Origin: Symsagittifera roscoffensis | Lineage: Eukaryota > Xenacoelomorpha > Acoela > Convolutidae | DNA: 64,000 bases | Assembly: GCF_963678635.1 (NCBI RefSeq) | Contig: NC_087069.1 | Coordinates: 40,015,076-40,079,075 of the forward strand | Direction: 5' to 3' | Shown here: piece by piece, positions 47,764 to 59,093 of the stretch | Layout: each line of letters starts with the position of its first letter | How positions within the stretch are numbered: the stretch's first letter is position 1 | Position numbers and translations under genes: made by a program | Notes under the pieces: generated by a model | What the model was told of the DNA's origin: nothing | Database searches by the model: none | The model's input: only the letters and a program-made list of their open reading frames with translations

Positions 47764-48189
47764 GCAAACTATTCGGCTCCAAAATAGTGTCAAAGAATCA
47801 TTCTTTGCAATGTCGAACAGCTTTATCTGGGAAGTCAAATTATCCTCGGAAATGTTTTTTGTACCTCATTTTTTTTTTAAATAATTTATAAGGCCAAAAT
47901 TATTGGTGATGCTTATTTTCAGTCCAAATAAACTGAGCATGTTAAGATATTTTCGACAAAAACTATCAACTCGGATTGACCAAAAACTCTAAGTTTTGCT
48001 TTATTTTTTTTTGTTTTGTCCGAGAACACATTAATATAAGATTTATATGAACACAAATACCAATAAAAACAAATAAGAATACCAACTAGTTAAGTGGCCT
48101 TTTTCTTGCATAAGGCAACCTGGGTATTTGCCATCGAAACCTATTTTTTAATTATACTCAATACGATTACACACCATAACTTTTTTAAC
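47764..48189. other. Spacer between the tandem duplication and the retrotransposon
   Basis: AT-rich, with no recognisable feature. Confidence 0.5.
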
Positions 48190-48193
48190 GGCT

Positions 48194-48446
48194 TGAGATA
48201 GGGACCAGTTTTGAGTTTATGTAAGTGCTATCAATTGTTTGAGATAGGAACCAGTTTGAGTTTATGTAAGTGCTATCAACTTGTTCTTTCTGTCTGGGGA
48301 CCTGCTGTCGTGACCTTGCGATCTTTAATGTCCGATGGGATCTGAAATAAAAGAGTGCAGTAAGATTTCGATTTGATGCCTAACAGTTTGTCTACAAAAC
48401 AACTTATCAACAACCTTTTTGATCTTATACAGTTACGACTTTAACA
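48194..48446 (+). repeat. 5' LTR (253 bp)
   Basis: TGAGATAGGG...TTTAACA. The first 92 bp are two 46 bp tandem units (48194-48239 and 48240-48285), each starting TGAGATAGG. An AATAAA at about 48346 would be the polyadenylation signal. The right LTR is 54243-54495. Confidence 0.95.
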
Positions 48447-48570
48447 TGGCGCAGTCAGCTGAGAAAAAAGGAGGGGGAAAAACTCACTAAATATAACAGC
48501 TTTTTGGGATACACGAACACCGGAACCTCCAGTTTAATGGGAGGAGTGGATAATTAAATTTCACTGGGGG

Positions 48571-49422
48571 ATGATAGCGAAATACAACATTGATCCCGAT
48601 GATTTCTATTTTGCGAGTACTCTAAATGCGGCGGCTACCACGGCGTTGCCTGAGGAGGTCAATGGGAAAAACCGTCTCGATTCGGAAAAGAAGTTAAAGT
48701 CAAATCTATATCTTTTTATCGGAGACGAGGCGCAACGGATATTCAAAGCACAAAAAGCGGCGGTTAATATTAAAACGGTACGGTACCCACGGGTCCTTGA
48801 TGAGATGCAAAGTGTTTTTCAACGTGAGCGGAATGTAACTCATGAACGGGGATTTTTCTACGGACAAAAACAACGTGAGAATGAAACGTTCAAAAAATTC
48901 CACGCGGAATTAAGCGCCCTAGCAGGTAGATGTGATTTTGCAAATGCGGCCGAAAATGTTCGTGATATTTTCATTATGAATATGCGGGAATCGGATTGCC
49001 AACGAGAATTATCACGATCAACAAAGTTACCTGAGGAAGTCTACCGGATCGCCTTATCATATGAACGTGGTGAGCGCGCATACAAATTTGAACCGCCTTA
49101 TCATATGAACGTGGTGAGCGCGCATACAATTTCATTAAAACAGGAACCGGTAAATAACATAAGAAGAGGACAAGGATTTTTCCGAGGTCAAGGACGCGGG
49201 GGACGTGGAGGATTCACCCAAGGACCAAGTATTGGGGGAAGCGGCAATAACCGTAGGTGTTATAATTGCGACGCACCAAATTTTACCCTTGACCACATCG
49301 CAAGCTGTCCTGCAAAGGGAGCAACATGCAACTCGTGCCGAAAACTGGGACATTTTGAACGAACATTTCGAGGAATGGGAGGGGTACTAACCAATGGAGA
49401 GGACGAGGACGAGTCAGCTTAG
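48571..49422 (+). pseudogene. Gag region with zinc-knuckle remnants
   Basis: A 283-residue open frame. Residues near 90-135 (FQRERNVTHERGFFYGQKQ, ETFKKFHAELSALAGRCDF) resemble the capsid of gypsy-type Gag. An RG-rich stretch and two cysteine knuckles end it: one CX2CX8HX3C, and one CX2CX4H where the last cysteine is replaced by Phe. A 44 bp tandem duplication (49050-49137) lies in the frame; 44 is not a multiple of three, so the two repeat copies are read in different frames. Confidence 0.85.
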
Positions 49423-49549
49423 TTAGAGATGAAAATGAGCATCACCAGAGTACGCAGAATGTGAATGACTTGAATGAAGATCCAGTGTCGTGGGTGAACC
49501 AGCAGAGAAGCGGGGAAAATGAATCCATGACTCAGGATCGGACGATTAC

Positions 49550-49985
49550 ATGGTAATGTCAATAAAAAGGAAGAAGAATGAGACTGAACTGAAGATCCCT
49601 GGGGCCCGAGTCCAGGTTGAGGTGTCAGGAAAGAAGATGTGGTTATGGATAGATAGTGAATCCCCAGTGACGATTTTCAGCATAACGGACCTAAAAACAG
49701 CGTTGGGTAAGGCGAATATTCAACTACAGCCTTCAAAAGATGAATTCTTGGATTACAATAACAACCGAATAAACATACTGAGAAAGGTAGCAGTGATGAT
49801 GTCGTTAAACGGTTGGGCAGCCCAGCACAAGTGTCAGTAATATCCGGAAATCATCAGTCATTCCTGGGGCGCGATCTGATGGGCACCCTGGGCCTCGAGT
49901 TAGTTCAACGGAAGAAAATGATGGGAATCACAGGGGAAGGGAGCAGTCAAGAGGAGGAGGAATATGACGAAAATTGCAAATATAC
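49550..49985 (+). pseudogene. Retroviral-type aspartic protease region, broken
   Basis: An MWLWIDSESPVTIFS segment occupies the place of the catalytic D-S/T-G motif; Gly is Glu here, which would abolish activity. The frame shifts near 49830, after which FLGRDLMGTLGLEL, the conserved C-terminal part of gypsy proteases, is read. Confidence 0.75.
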
Positions 49986-50740
49986 TTCCGTAAGTTGTAC
50001 CCATATTTATTTACTAGAATAGGAAATATCCGGAACGCGAAAGTAAGCGCTGAATTTTTCGAATTTTTGAGGCCTATACAACAGAAAGGGCGCAGGGTGC
50101 CTATCAGTCTACAAGACAAGGTTGATAAAGAAATTCATCGGCTGATAAATGAAGGGCATATCGTAAAATTACAAGAGTGCTCAGATAAGTATTTCGTCTC
50201 CCCTATCGTGATTACAGTAAAAAAGACGGAAGTATAAAATTAGCGCTGGAATCGAGAGAATTGAACAAGCAGGTACACAAGAATAAGTACCAAATGCCAA
50301 ATATTGACGAACTAGTCGACGGAGTAAGTCAGATTATCGCGGAAAAGAAAGCGGGGAATGTATATTTTACAACGTTGGATTTCACATATGCGTACGGACA
50401 AGTCGCATTAGAACAAAAAACGAGCGAGCAATGCAATTTCTCACTAGTCGGCGGGATATCCACGGAAACCTATCGTTTTAAAACGGATTTTACTGGCTTA
50501 CGTCAGTGCCGGCGGAATTCCTAAAAGTAATTGATAATTTACTTAAGGAATTCCCTCAAGCTAACGGATTGTTCATAGATGATATTTTAATTGCTTCAAA
50601 AGGAACTAAGATCGAACACATTGCGTTGGTGGAAAAGATATTGAAAAAGCTGGACGTCTCCAATGTCGCGTTAAAATTACGAAAATGTGAATTTGCAAAA
50701 ACAGAGTACGAATGGCTCGGATATCGGATTGGGGAAAATG
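49986..50740 (+). pseudogene. Reverse transcriptase region, frameshifted
   Basis: Palm and finger segments are seen in three successive frames: PISLQDKVDKEIHRLINEGH then SPIVITVKK, then YQMPNIDEL and YFTTLDFTYAYGQV, then ANGLFIDDILIASKG. The FIDD box stands for the usual Y/FxDD. Breaks occur near 50235 and 50510, the second with loss of the segment between the TGL and PAEF motifs. Confidence 0.9.
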
Positions 50741-51430
50741 GCATCATGCCCCTAGTAAGAAAAACACAAGCAATAGAGGACCTGAAAACCCCAAAATCTC
50801 GAAAGCAGCTGAAATCTTTAATGGGTTCACTGCACAGTTTACACAAATTTTTACCCAAACTCTTGGAAATAAGAGCACCTTTAAGCCCATTACTGAGTCA
50901 AAATAACAATTTTGTCTGGACGCCCGTTTGCGAAAATGCGTTCCAACAATTGAAATCGCTCGTGGAAGATATTGTCGAATTACGGCATTTCGACATTCAT
51001 CGTGAATTTAGAATTATTTGTGACGCTAGTCACGATGGCCTAGGGGCCGTCTTAGAACAGTATTGCGCACCCGGGTGGCATCCAATTTCGTTTGCATCCC
51101 GTTACCTTAATCCGGCTGAGAAAAAGTACTCTACGAATGAATTAGAATTACTCGCGGTAGAGTGGGCCACGGAACATTTTCGAAACCAAATATATGGCCG
51201 GTATTTCACAGTCATATCGGATCATAAAGCGCTACTTACATTGTTGAATTCGTCACCGAAGGGAAATAAAACGTTCTTCAGCCGATTAACTCGATGGTAT
51301 GATCGACTGGTGCCAAATGATTTTAAAGTTGAACATAGACAAGGGTCGAAAATGGGGATGGCAGACTATTTGTCTCGGTTTCCGTCAGCAGAGTCACCCG
51401 AGACAAGTCATTACGATGAAAATTTTACAG
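50741..51430 (+). pseudogene. RNase H region
   Basis: Continuous with the frame at 50506-51918. It contains the connection segment (LKSLMGSLHSLHKFLP) and RNase H motifs (IICDASHDGLGAVLEQ, SFASRYLNPAEKKYSTNELE, FTVISDHKALLTL, HRQGSKMGMADYLSR). The catalytic D, E and D positions look present. Confidence 0.9.
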
Positions 51431-51747
51431 TAGCGAAGATAAGAATGATAAACGCGGCATTGAAGCCTAAGGATAAAATGAAGCCTAGGGGTCAGAAAGT
51501 GAATAAAATTAGGCCAAAAACGACGGTAGGGGGCGAGCAGTCATGTTTCGACACAACGAAATCAGTTTCATCCAATGAGAATGAAAGAAAAGATGAATAT
51601 GCAAATATTCACCGTGAGCACGAACGCTCAATAGAGGGCGTGTTTACATTCAACCGGCGGTTAACCAATCAGCGTCGAGATTTTTGCCTACCGGCGGAAA
51701 TATGCAAATACCGAAGAAAGAAATTCAGACGTTGTTCTCATTGCTTA

Positions 51748-51928
51748 AATTACAGTTGCAAGCCTTCAATTTTGAATAATTACAGTCGCAATCCTTTCAT
51801 TTTGAATTATTACAGTAGCCAGCCTCCTATTTTGAAAAATTACAGTTGCAAGCCTTCCATCTTAAATAATTACAGTGACAAGCCTTTTATTCTAAAAAAT
51901 TACAGTAGCAACCCCTAATTCTGAATAA
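51748..51928 (+). repeat. 30 bp tandem repeats in pol, encoding a decapeptide
   Basis: Six imperfect 30 bp units, each beginning TTACAGT, encode repeats of the form N-Y-S-x-x-P-x-I-L-x between RNase H and integrase. The frame stops in the last unit. Confidence 0.9.
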
Positions 51929-51929
51929 T

Positions 51930-53175
51930 TTGAGTAACTTAAGCGATAAAAACATGAATAGTTCGCCTGAGAAAAATGATCCACTAACTTTGGCCATCGT
52001 CAACACATCGACTAACTCTGGAAATGTGAACCTCAACGTTGTACTGAACCGGTTAAATCAACCTCCCAGTGTTAGTTCGGATTCAGATATTGAAATGATA
52101 CCACCCGAAAAACTTGATATAAAACAGACTAATTCTAGAAAATTAAACACGATCATCTCTTTTCCACACCAGATCCCCGGTTTATCCTACCCACTTGTAC
52201 AGAACGACAAATGGATCTATTCTATAGTGCCATCAGAGAGTAAAATAGTGAAAAAGATTGAACACCCGGAAGTTCTGAGTTTCAAATTGATAGAAGCAAA
52301 CATTGAAAAAGATCCAATTATGAAGACCATCAGGGATAACATCAGAGACAAAAACCCACGAGCAAAGGAGAAAATAACAAGACTAGGACAATACTACGCT
52401 CAACACTACAACGATTATGCAGTACGTGAGAAGTGCCTGTGGATGGACGGCCGGTTAGCAATACCGAAGGATCTGTCATCAGCAATCCTGAATCGTCTAT
52501 ACTATAACCATCATGGGCGTGACAAAATATTTGCAGCCGCAAAAGACGTGTGGATTCCTCTTACGCATCGGAACATCGCTGCTACAGCAAAATACTGCAA
52601 AAGTTGCTTAGAAGCAGGTAAAAACTCTAAACCGGACATTCCAAAAAGTGACATGGGGGAAACTTATGTGTCTAAGGAACCGAATGATTTAGTCCAATTA
52701 GATTTCTGGGGCCCAGTCGATTACGTAAGGGGTCGCAAGAAGTATGTACTTGTAGCAGTAGATACTTTCTCGCATTGGCCGTTGGCGTATGTTTGTTCAA
52801 GTAACAAGTCCAAAAATGTATTGAAGTTCATGTATTGAAGAAAAAAATACTCATGGACACCCAAAGAAATAAATGTATTGAAGTTCATGTATTGAAGAAA
52901 AAAATACTCATGGACACCCAAGGAAATTGCATATGGATCAGGCTACTGGGTTTTTCTCAAATGAAATTCAAAACTTCTGTAACTATGAAGGTATCGAACT
53001 TATTAAATCTGCGGTTAGGGCTCATCGCGCGACAGGAATGGTCGAACGAACAATTGGGTCGATAAAAAACTACGTGTTAACTTATCTTCAGGAAGATAAG
53101 AACTACAAGTTTGGAGCAATGATATCCCGTGCGCTCAGCGCGTTACGTTTTGTGCCACACTCTAAGACAAAATAA
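51930..53175 (+). pseudogene. Integrase region, interrupted
   Basis: The zinc-binding part (YYNHHGRDKIFAAAKDVW then KYCKSCLEAGK) has the HHCC pattern. LVQLDFWGPVDY gives the first catalytic Asp. A 57 bp tandem duplication (about 52815-52928) carrying a stop codon cuts the core. The remaining part, with ATGMVERTIGSIKN supplying the Glu, follows in another frame. Confidence 0.88.
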
Positions 53176-54242
53176 CGCCTTTTGAAGCCTATCATGGACG
53201 AGAAGCAAATACGGCTCTGCGAAATTTAACGAAAAAACCGTCATTGAAAAATTTAAATTGGAACAATGTTGTTAAACAAAAGTTATTTTGTTTAGACAAG
53301 GCGGGAAATCTCCCGGATGTAGAGCTTACCCTAGATTGGGAGAAGAAAAGCGATTTGGTGTGCGCTCCATAAAATAGGAAAGCTCCAATCATTTTGGATG
53401 TCGAAGTGGTAGCAGATCCCAAGGCTCAGGAAGTAGTTGACCCCAAGGAAATAAGATCTGTACCTAAAGCTCCAACATGGCTCAAAAAGCACAAAACCAG
53501 CTCAACGACCGTAAACCAAAGGACTGGAAATTTGGATCCAAAGGACCCAAGAAGGTATAAACGTTTGTCATTAAAAAATGAAAAATTGACTAAGCATACG
53601 GTGCAGATGGAAAAAGGGTCGTTACTAAGGCGGAGTGGTGTTTTTTTGTAGATCGGCGGCCGAAGAAAGCCTAATTGAGAATAGGAGCGATGCGTGCACA
53701 CCAGGACCTAGTAAAGGAGTACATAGTACCCCGGGCCCAAGTGAACCCACAAAGTGTAAGCGAAGAGCCGAGAAGGATCGGGTCGAGATGGAGAACGCGC
53801 GAAGATCAACGAAACAACGTATAGTAGAGTACAGTGCGGACGAGAGCGAGGACGACGAAGATAGCGAGTGGGAAATCGAACGAAACGAACCGGTGAAGAT
53901 TACGGCGAGCGAAGGAGACGATGTACCGCCGGGAACGGCTAGGGAGAGATCACCAAGAACCGTCGGTGGAAAACAAAAAAAAGGCGGGTGCGAGGCAGCG
54001 GCGAGAAAATCAACACGGCAGAGACGCGGAGTTGACAAAATGGGGGGAGTTATGATCCATTGAATAGAGCACAAGTGAGGACAACAGGAAAAAAAGAGAA
54101 AACCTTAAGAGAGGTTTGGCAGGTGTGCCTGAAAACTCAATGTAAACTAAAACTTAACTAGTAACATGATCCAATAGAACAACTAACAGTGAGTTGATAA
54201 ATTTTATATCTACGCTCTAAAATTTATTTGTGGTTGCCCGAA
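53176..54242 (+). pseudogene. C-terminal pol tail of the retrotransposon
   Basis: Open frames at 53394-53651 and 53635-54063 encode a charged, Arg/Glu-rich tail (YSADESEDDEDSEWEIERNE, then a basic stretch). It has no envelope-like signal or membrane segment. The final 180 bp before the LTR are non-coding. Confidence 0.6.
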
Positions 54243-54495
54243 TGAGATAGGGACCAGTTTTGAGTTTATGTAAGCGCTATCAATTGTTCGAGATAGGAAC
54301 CAGTTTGAGTTTATTTAAGTGCTATCAACTTGTTCTTTCTGTCTGGGGACCTGCTGTCGTGACCTTGCGATCTCTAATGTCCGATGGGATCTGAAATAAA
54401 AGAGTGCAGTAAGATTTCGATTTAATGCCTAACAGTTTGTCTACAATACAACTTATCAACAACCTTTTTGATCTTATACAGTTACGACTTTAACA
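54243..54495 (+). repeat. 3' LTR (253 bp)
   Basis: Same length and ends as the left LTR, with about six substitutions (for example GTAAGTG to GTAAGCG and ATCTTTAA to ATCTCTAA). The second 46 bp unit has a T replacing a G. Confidence 0.95.
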
Positions 54496-54499
54496 GGCT

Positions 54500-57400
54500 A
54501 GAAAATGTTCGCTTCCAATAGTAAATGTAACTTGTCTCCGTTTTCTTACCAGTAAAATTTGGTTCAATTTCAAGTTGATGGTCATTGTTGATTTTTTTGC
54601 TTGCAAAACTAGCCTGATTTTGGATCTGCATTTTTTTCGGAAAAGATTAAATTGGCGACTAAAAAAATTTTTTTTGCTGAAGTCTGAAAAAATTTTGTCT
54701 ATACATTTGAAATGCTGTGTTTCTAGTTCTGGAAATTACTCTGGAAATTTTAGATCTAGAAATAGTTTGATAATTACTTTTCCACTAGCCTCATGTATGT
54801 AGTTGAAAATATACAGTTTCGTAGCATTGAATTGAGGGATACGCAATTTTTATCTATGAAGGCAAGCCCGGTTAATTTTTGCTCACACCGGCTATTTTGT
54901 TGACTTTCTATGTTTCTCAAGCTCTAAAATTTAAAAAATAATGTATCAGAACAACTTTTAAAGAATCTTTGTACGTTTTTGTTTCAACTTATTAAAGAAG
55001 CGACAAAAGTTCGCGCAAATTTTTCATAGCCAGGTCATGCTAGCTGTCGGCATTGAAATCAATCAGCTCAAAAAAATTCTTCAAGTTGAAATCAAGCAAG
55101 ATATGTGACCGAAAATTGAGCTAGTGAGGCAAACTTTATCATTTTGTACTGGTGTTCTTGAAGAAAAACTCTTTGTTAAAATTTTGTTAGCCTTTTCGAT
55201 TCTTAAAATTTTTGGTTTTTGGTTAATTATTTACCACATACGTTGCGAGGTAGTCAAAAACTTTAAACTTTGTCCTTATGCTAACACCCATGTTAGTTTT
55301 CGCGCAACTACGACGTGAATCATTTAATAAACAATCACTTATTCAAAAAATGCAAAAAAAATAATTTTGTTTCATGTAGCCAGGTGAGCACATTTTTCGA
55401 GAATTGAAAATTATGCAAATTGCCATAAAATACATCCGGTATAGAAGTCTCGCAATTAAACTGGCATAAAAAACTAATTCAATTAAGTTTCTTAGAATAT
55501 GTTTCAATCTGAAAATAGCAGAAACTCAAGCTCTCATGCCTTTCTTCCATTCAATTTGAATTTTATCAGAATTAAATTTTTTTTGGTCTGGAGTTTTTGT
55601 CTGAATGCGATTTAAGTCAAATCGGAAATAATCTAAATTCTGAATTGCTCTCAAACTGCAGTTTCAAAAAGTTTTTCTTTTGAAACACAACGCTTCCAAT
55701 TAAAAATGACAACCACATAATTTAATTTAATTTGAACTAATTACGCTTATTAAACTAAATGAATTTAAATCGACAAAATGTAATATTAAAGACCCAAACT
55801 TTAAAGAAAACTTGAGTTTTAGAAGAGAAACAAATCGGGGTTTTTTGAGCTTTTTTGAAAAAATGAAAACAAAAAAGACGAATCTTTTAGCAGTCTGGTT
55901 GAACGATCTATTGTTGCATTGCACTAATCTTTATAGCGAGATCTTCTCTTTTTTGCGGAAAATAGAACTCTTACTAACTCAAAATTGCTTTTAAGGATTT
56001 TGAAGGAAACTAGGACTTGAATTCCAGCTCGCGTTAAAACTGTGTAACAGAAAAAGCAATAACAATGGCGCTCTTTTCAGTCCTCGTACTCTATTAACTC
56101 TAAGAATTAAGGCTGTCTAAACTTGGTTCATCAAGTAACTTGCTCATAGAAAAAATTGATCAACTGTTTTCCTTTTTTAACGCTGAATTGTTTTTGTCTG
56201 AATGAAAACAAAAAAAATTGGGGAACCGGAATTAAGTAAGAGTCAGAGAAGGGATTAAAAAGAACAATTCCAAGTCAATCAATCATCAAACTTTTATGGC
56301 TTTCAGTTAACAATATCAAACCCATTTGTTGTTTTATTCCATGATGCTAAGATAGTCTTTGAAGCAATTACTTAAAAAGTTACTGAAGGTCGACATGCTA
56401 GTGTTTCAGCAGAAAAACATTCATGGAATTGGTTTCAATATCTGTTCGCCTGTTCACTTTTTTTGAAGATCACATAGTCATGGCACAGCCATAGCAATTT
56501 TTTTCTACTAAACTACAAGAAAAACTTCAATGACTCTAACAAAAATCCATTTTTTACCTTTCACATTGCAAAAACAAACAAGTTATCAGGTTCTTTTGTC
56601 AACTCACCTTAAAATGACAATTTTTTTAAAAAAAATCATTATAGGTTTTAAAATATCCTGTATTTTGTGCCTGTTATACCGAGTTGGTCAAAAAATTGTG
56701 TTTCGAAACCTAAAATTGTTCCAAACGTTAACACAAAAGAATGATTTTTTTAACTTTGAGCACAATGCATTTAGTGAACTATTCGAGTGCAGATTAACAT
56801 ATGGGGGCAATGAACCTAAATTACTTTGCGTATTGTGAAATCAAAAGTAAAAGGTGTGAAAAAGTTTTGAATCCTGAGAAAGCAGAAAGTTAGTTCCTAG
56901 AAATCCATGATAAAAGAACATTATTGGATGTGCGCTCAATTTAGTCTGTTCAGCGCTCTGGAATCTCGACACAAGTCTTTAAACCAGCCAAAACTTTGTC
57001 GTGCCGATCAAAGAAAACGAAAAAAAAAACAAAGAAAGATCAAAAAGAGCGTCCTGGTTGCTGAATCCGCTTCCAATTCACAAAATACAAAGTTTGGCCT
57101 CGTGATGAAATAGTCTGGTTTCAAGAAAATTTTTTTTTAAAAAAAGATCAAATATCAACATAACACTTTCATACTTATTTTTAAAGAAAGTCGGACTTGA
57201 AAAATCTAAAAGATGAAAAAGTTCTGCGTTTTTCAGGCTTTTAAAAAATTCAACAATATGTGTTTTAAATATGTAAAAAAAACTGATAGATTTAAGTTTG
57301 ATATTGTTGTTCAGACTTATTTAAAATCCGACTGTTCTTTTATCTTGGAAATTTAGAAACTAATTCTAATTGTCTGCTCTCTCGAGATTTTCAAAAATTT

Positions 57401-58094
57401 TTACTTTTTCAAAAACATTTTCTGCTTGCACACCTTTTACTTTAGTTTTTCCTAAAACGCGAAGTCATTTTAGTTCCCTGTGAATCTGCACTCGTCTATT
57501 TGACCAAATTTCCTTGGCCTAAAATTTTCAAATTTCTTATTCCATTTTGACGCGTGAACGACGAACACCAAGTAAATCGGCTGCAGCGGAACTGTATGAT
57601 TAGCCATTGCGGTCTATGGAGGTCAACCCGGTTGCTTTATTTGTATGGACCTCCGTCCCTAACTAGACCCCTTGACTACCCAAAGCGACATCGTTTTGGT
57701 ACCTTTTTAAGAGAGCCATTTTTGGTCGACCAATTATAGTGCCAAAAATTCTAACTGTGAGGAGAAGCATGCGCCAAAAAACGCATTTTTTGGTCAAAAT
57801 GTTCCAAAACGGCGCGTTTTTGGCCTGTTTTCTTTTCCAAAATTTGCCCTCGGCGCAGAAGTTTTTTGCTAAGTAGTGTCCTATAACACATATAGCCGTT
57901 TGACCTTAGGTCGTTAAGGTCTTCAAAATCTTAGATCTGCGTCTCGCTCAAAGCATTTCAAAACTGAGATCAGCTAAATAACTTAAATTGCGAAGCACCA
58001 TTTAAAACCAAAAACTAGAGCATAAATTATTTACAAAGTTATTCTAACATCAAAAGGTTATTTCTATTTTTTATTTTCTAATTTGGAGACTAGT
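54500..58094. other. Intergenic, AT-rich; no gene recognised
   Basis: No splice-supported exon was found. Open frames are short and AT-biased. A more GC-rich block (about 57550-57870) has palindromic and repeat character and shares its end with 34690-34840. The rest is featureless to me. Confidence 0.5.
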
Positions 58095-59093
58095 TTATCG
58101 AGCTGCGTCAATCGTTTTCTTCAAGTTTTCTAGTGTCGTAAACATCAAGATGTTCCAGACAATCATTCTAGATCCATTAAAAGATACTCCTCGATAGAAA
58201 GATTTAACGCCATTATCCATCCATAACTTCGAGCAGCAATCCCACAAGCTTTTATACTGTCCTGGCTTTGAGTTCGAATAAACTGTTTTTAAACAATCGG
58301 CTGGGCTCGAAACTAAAGTCGCTAAAACGCCCGTGCAAATTGAGCAAACTATAAAACACGGCCATTCATCTTTCATAAGATTATTACGTAACACCACGCC
58401 TTTGATTATGTCATAGCAACCAATTTCAGCAGTGTTTACTGCCATATTACGTATTGCTCCGGGGAAAGTTCCACGCCATAAGCCTTTTTTCACGCCCTCC
58501 GATTGGTGGATTTCTTTGTACGCTTGAATTGTGGACTTATACGTGTCCAGTTTTGCTTGTGTTCGGACTTTTACGACGTCAGTCGGCTGACCAATCAGAA
58601 CAGCCAGAATTCCAGTCGTGGAAGCCGCTAAAATTTTAACATACTTCGGCGTAAATCTGGCGTCTTCAGAAACGTCGAAAACTTTACAATATTCGTTTTT
58701 GACCATATCGTAACAGCCAAATTTAACCGATGCCATAATCATTTGCCGCTGAAAAGCGGCGGTTAAGCACACACGGCCACCAAAAAAGGCGCGAAAACCT
58801 CCGTTTTTGTATGTATTTTGGATAATTTTTGAAATTTGTAAGTTCGTAGAGTTAAGAGACGAAGAATTCAAAGCTGGAATTTTGGAAGTTGTTTGCGCTT
58901 TCACTTTTAGAGTGTCGAGCGGGATTGAAACTAACTCGGCGGTACAGCCCGCAACTCCGCCGCTGAGAACCTCGGCCACATTTAAGATGTTCGTTCGAAG
59001 TTTGTTGTGGTCTCGGGCTTGAGTTGTCGTGGTGGGTCCTCGGGTCGGGCTGGGAATCCGAGTGGGTAAAAGACTCTTCGGAAGCAAAGGCAT
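58095..59093 (-). CDS. Mitochondrial carrier of the uncoupling-protein (SLC25) group, intronless
   Basis: A 332-residue inner-membrane carrier built of three repeats of two helices. The three signature motifs are PLDTLK (58-63), PTDVVK (170-175) and PADCLK (264-269). Features typical of the UCP subgroup include GGVAGCTAELVSIPLDTLKV at 45-64, FGCYDMVK at 125, TDVVKVRTQA at 171, WRGTFPGAIRNMAVNTAEI at 206 and SKPGQYKSLWDCC at 275. Family members move anions or protons (for example dicarboxylates or proton leak); which substrate this one carries cannot be told. ATG 59093 gives a Pro/Thr/Arg-rich N-terminal extension of about 35 residues before the first repeat, longer than usual for UCPs. Codon use is more balanced than in the flanks. 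The lack of introns is notable next to the spliced neighbours and suggests a retrocopy. The frame is intact, so it is presumably functional. Confidence 0.93.
   Translation of the reverse strand: MPLLPKSLLPTRIPSPTRGPTTTTQARDHNKLRTNILNVAEVLSGGVAGCTAELVSIPLDTLKVKAQTTSKIPALNSSSLNSTNLQISKIIQNTYKNGGFRAFFGGRVCLTAAFQRQMIMASVKFGCYDMVKNEYCKVFDVSEDARFTPKYVKILAASTTGILAVLIGQPTDVVKVRTQAKLDTYKSTIQAYKEIHQSEGVKKGLWRGTFPGAIRNMAVNTAEIGCYDIIKGVVLRNNLMKDEWPCFIVCSICTGVLATLVSSPADCLKTVYSNSKPGQYKSLWDCCSKLWMDNGVKSFYRGVSFNGSRMIVWNILMFTTLENLKKTIDAAR

Larger units (their letters stand above)
48190..54499 (+). mobile_element. Ty3/gypsy-type LTR retrotransposon, full length but inactive
   Basis: The element runs 48194-54495 between a 4 bp target duplication, GGCT (48190-48193 and 54496-54499). 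Two 253 bp LTRs start TG and end CA. A primer-binding-like TGGCGCAGTC directly follows the left LTR. Gag, protease, reverse transcriptase, RNase H and integrase appear in that order, the Ty3/gypsy order, spread over several frames. There is no envelope gene; a charged C-terminal region (53394-54063) follows integrase. The LTRs differ at about 6 of 253 positions, so the insertion is fairly recent. Numerous frameshifts, stops and small tandem duplications in the body mean this copy cannot make its proteins. No purine-rich tract is evident before the right LTR. Confidence 0.96.

Noticed and set aside
53625-54074. 149-codon minus-strand frame opposite the pol tail
   Set aside because: It is Ser/Pro-rich, as expected from the complement of the acidic/basic plus-strand pol tail, and belongs to the retrotransposon.
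53176-54242. Envelope-like gene at the 3' end of the retrotransposon
   Set aside because: There is no signal peptide, membrane anchor or cysteine pattern. The frames read as a charged tail of pol.
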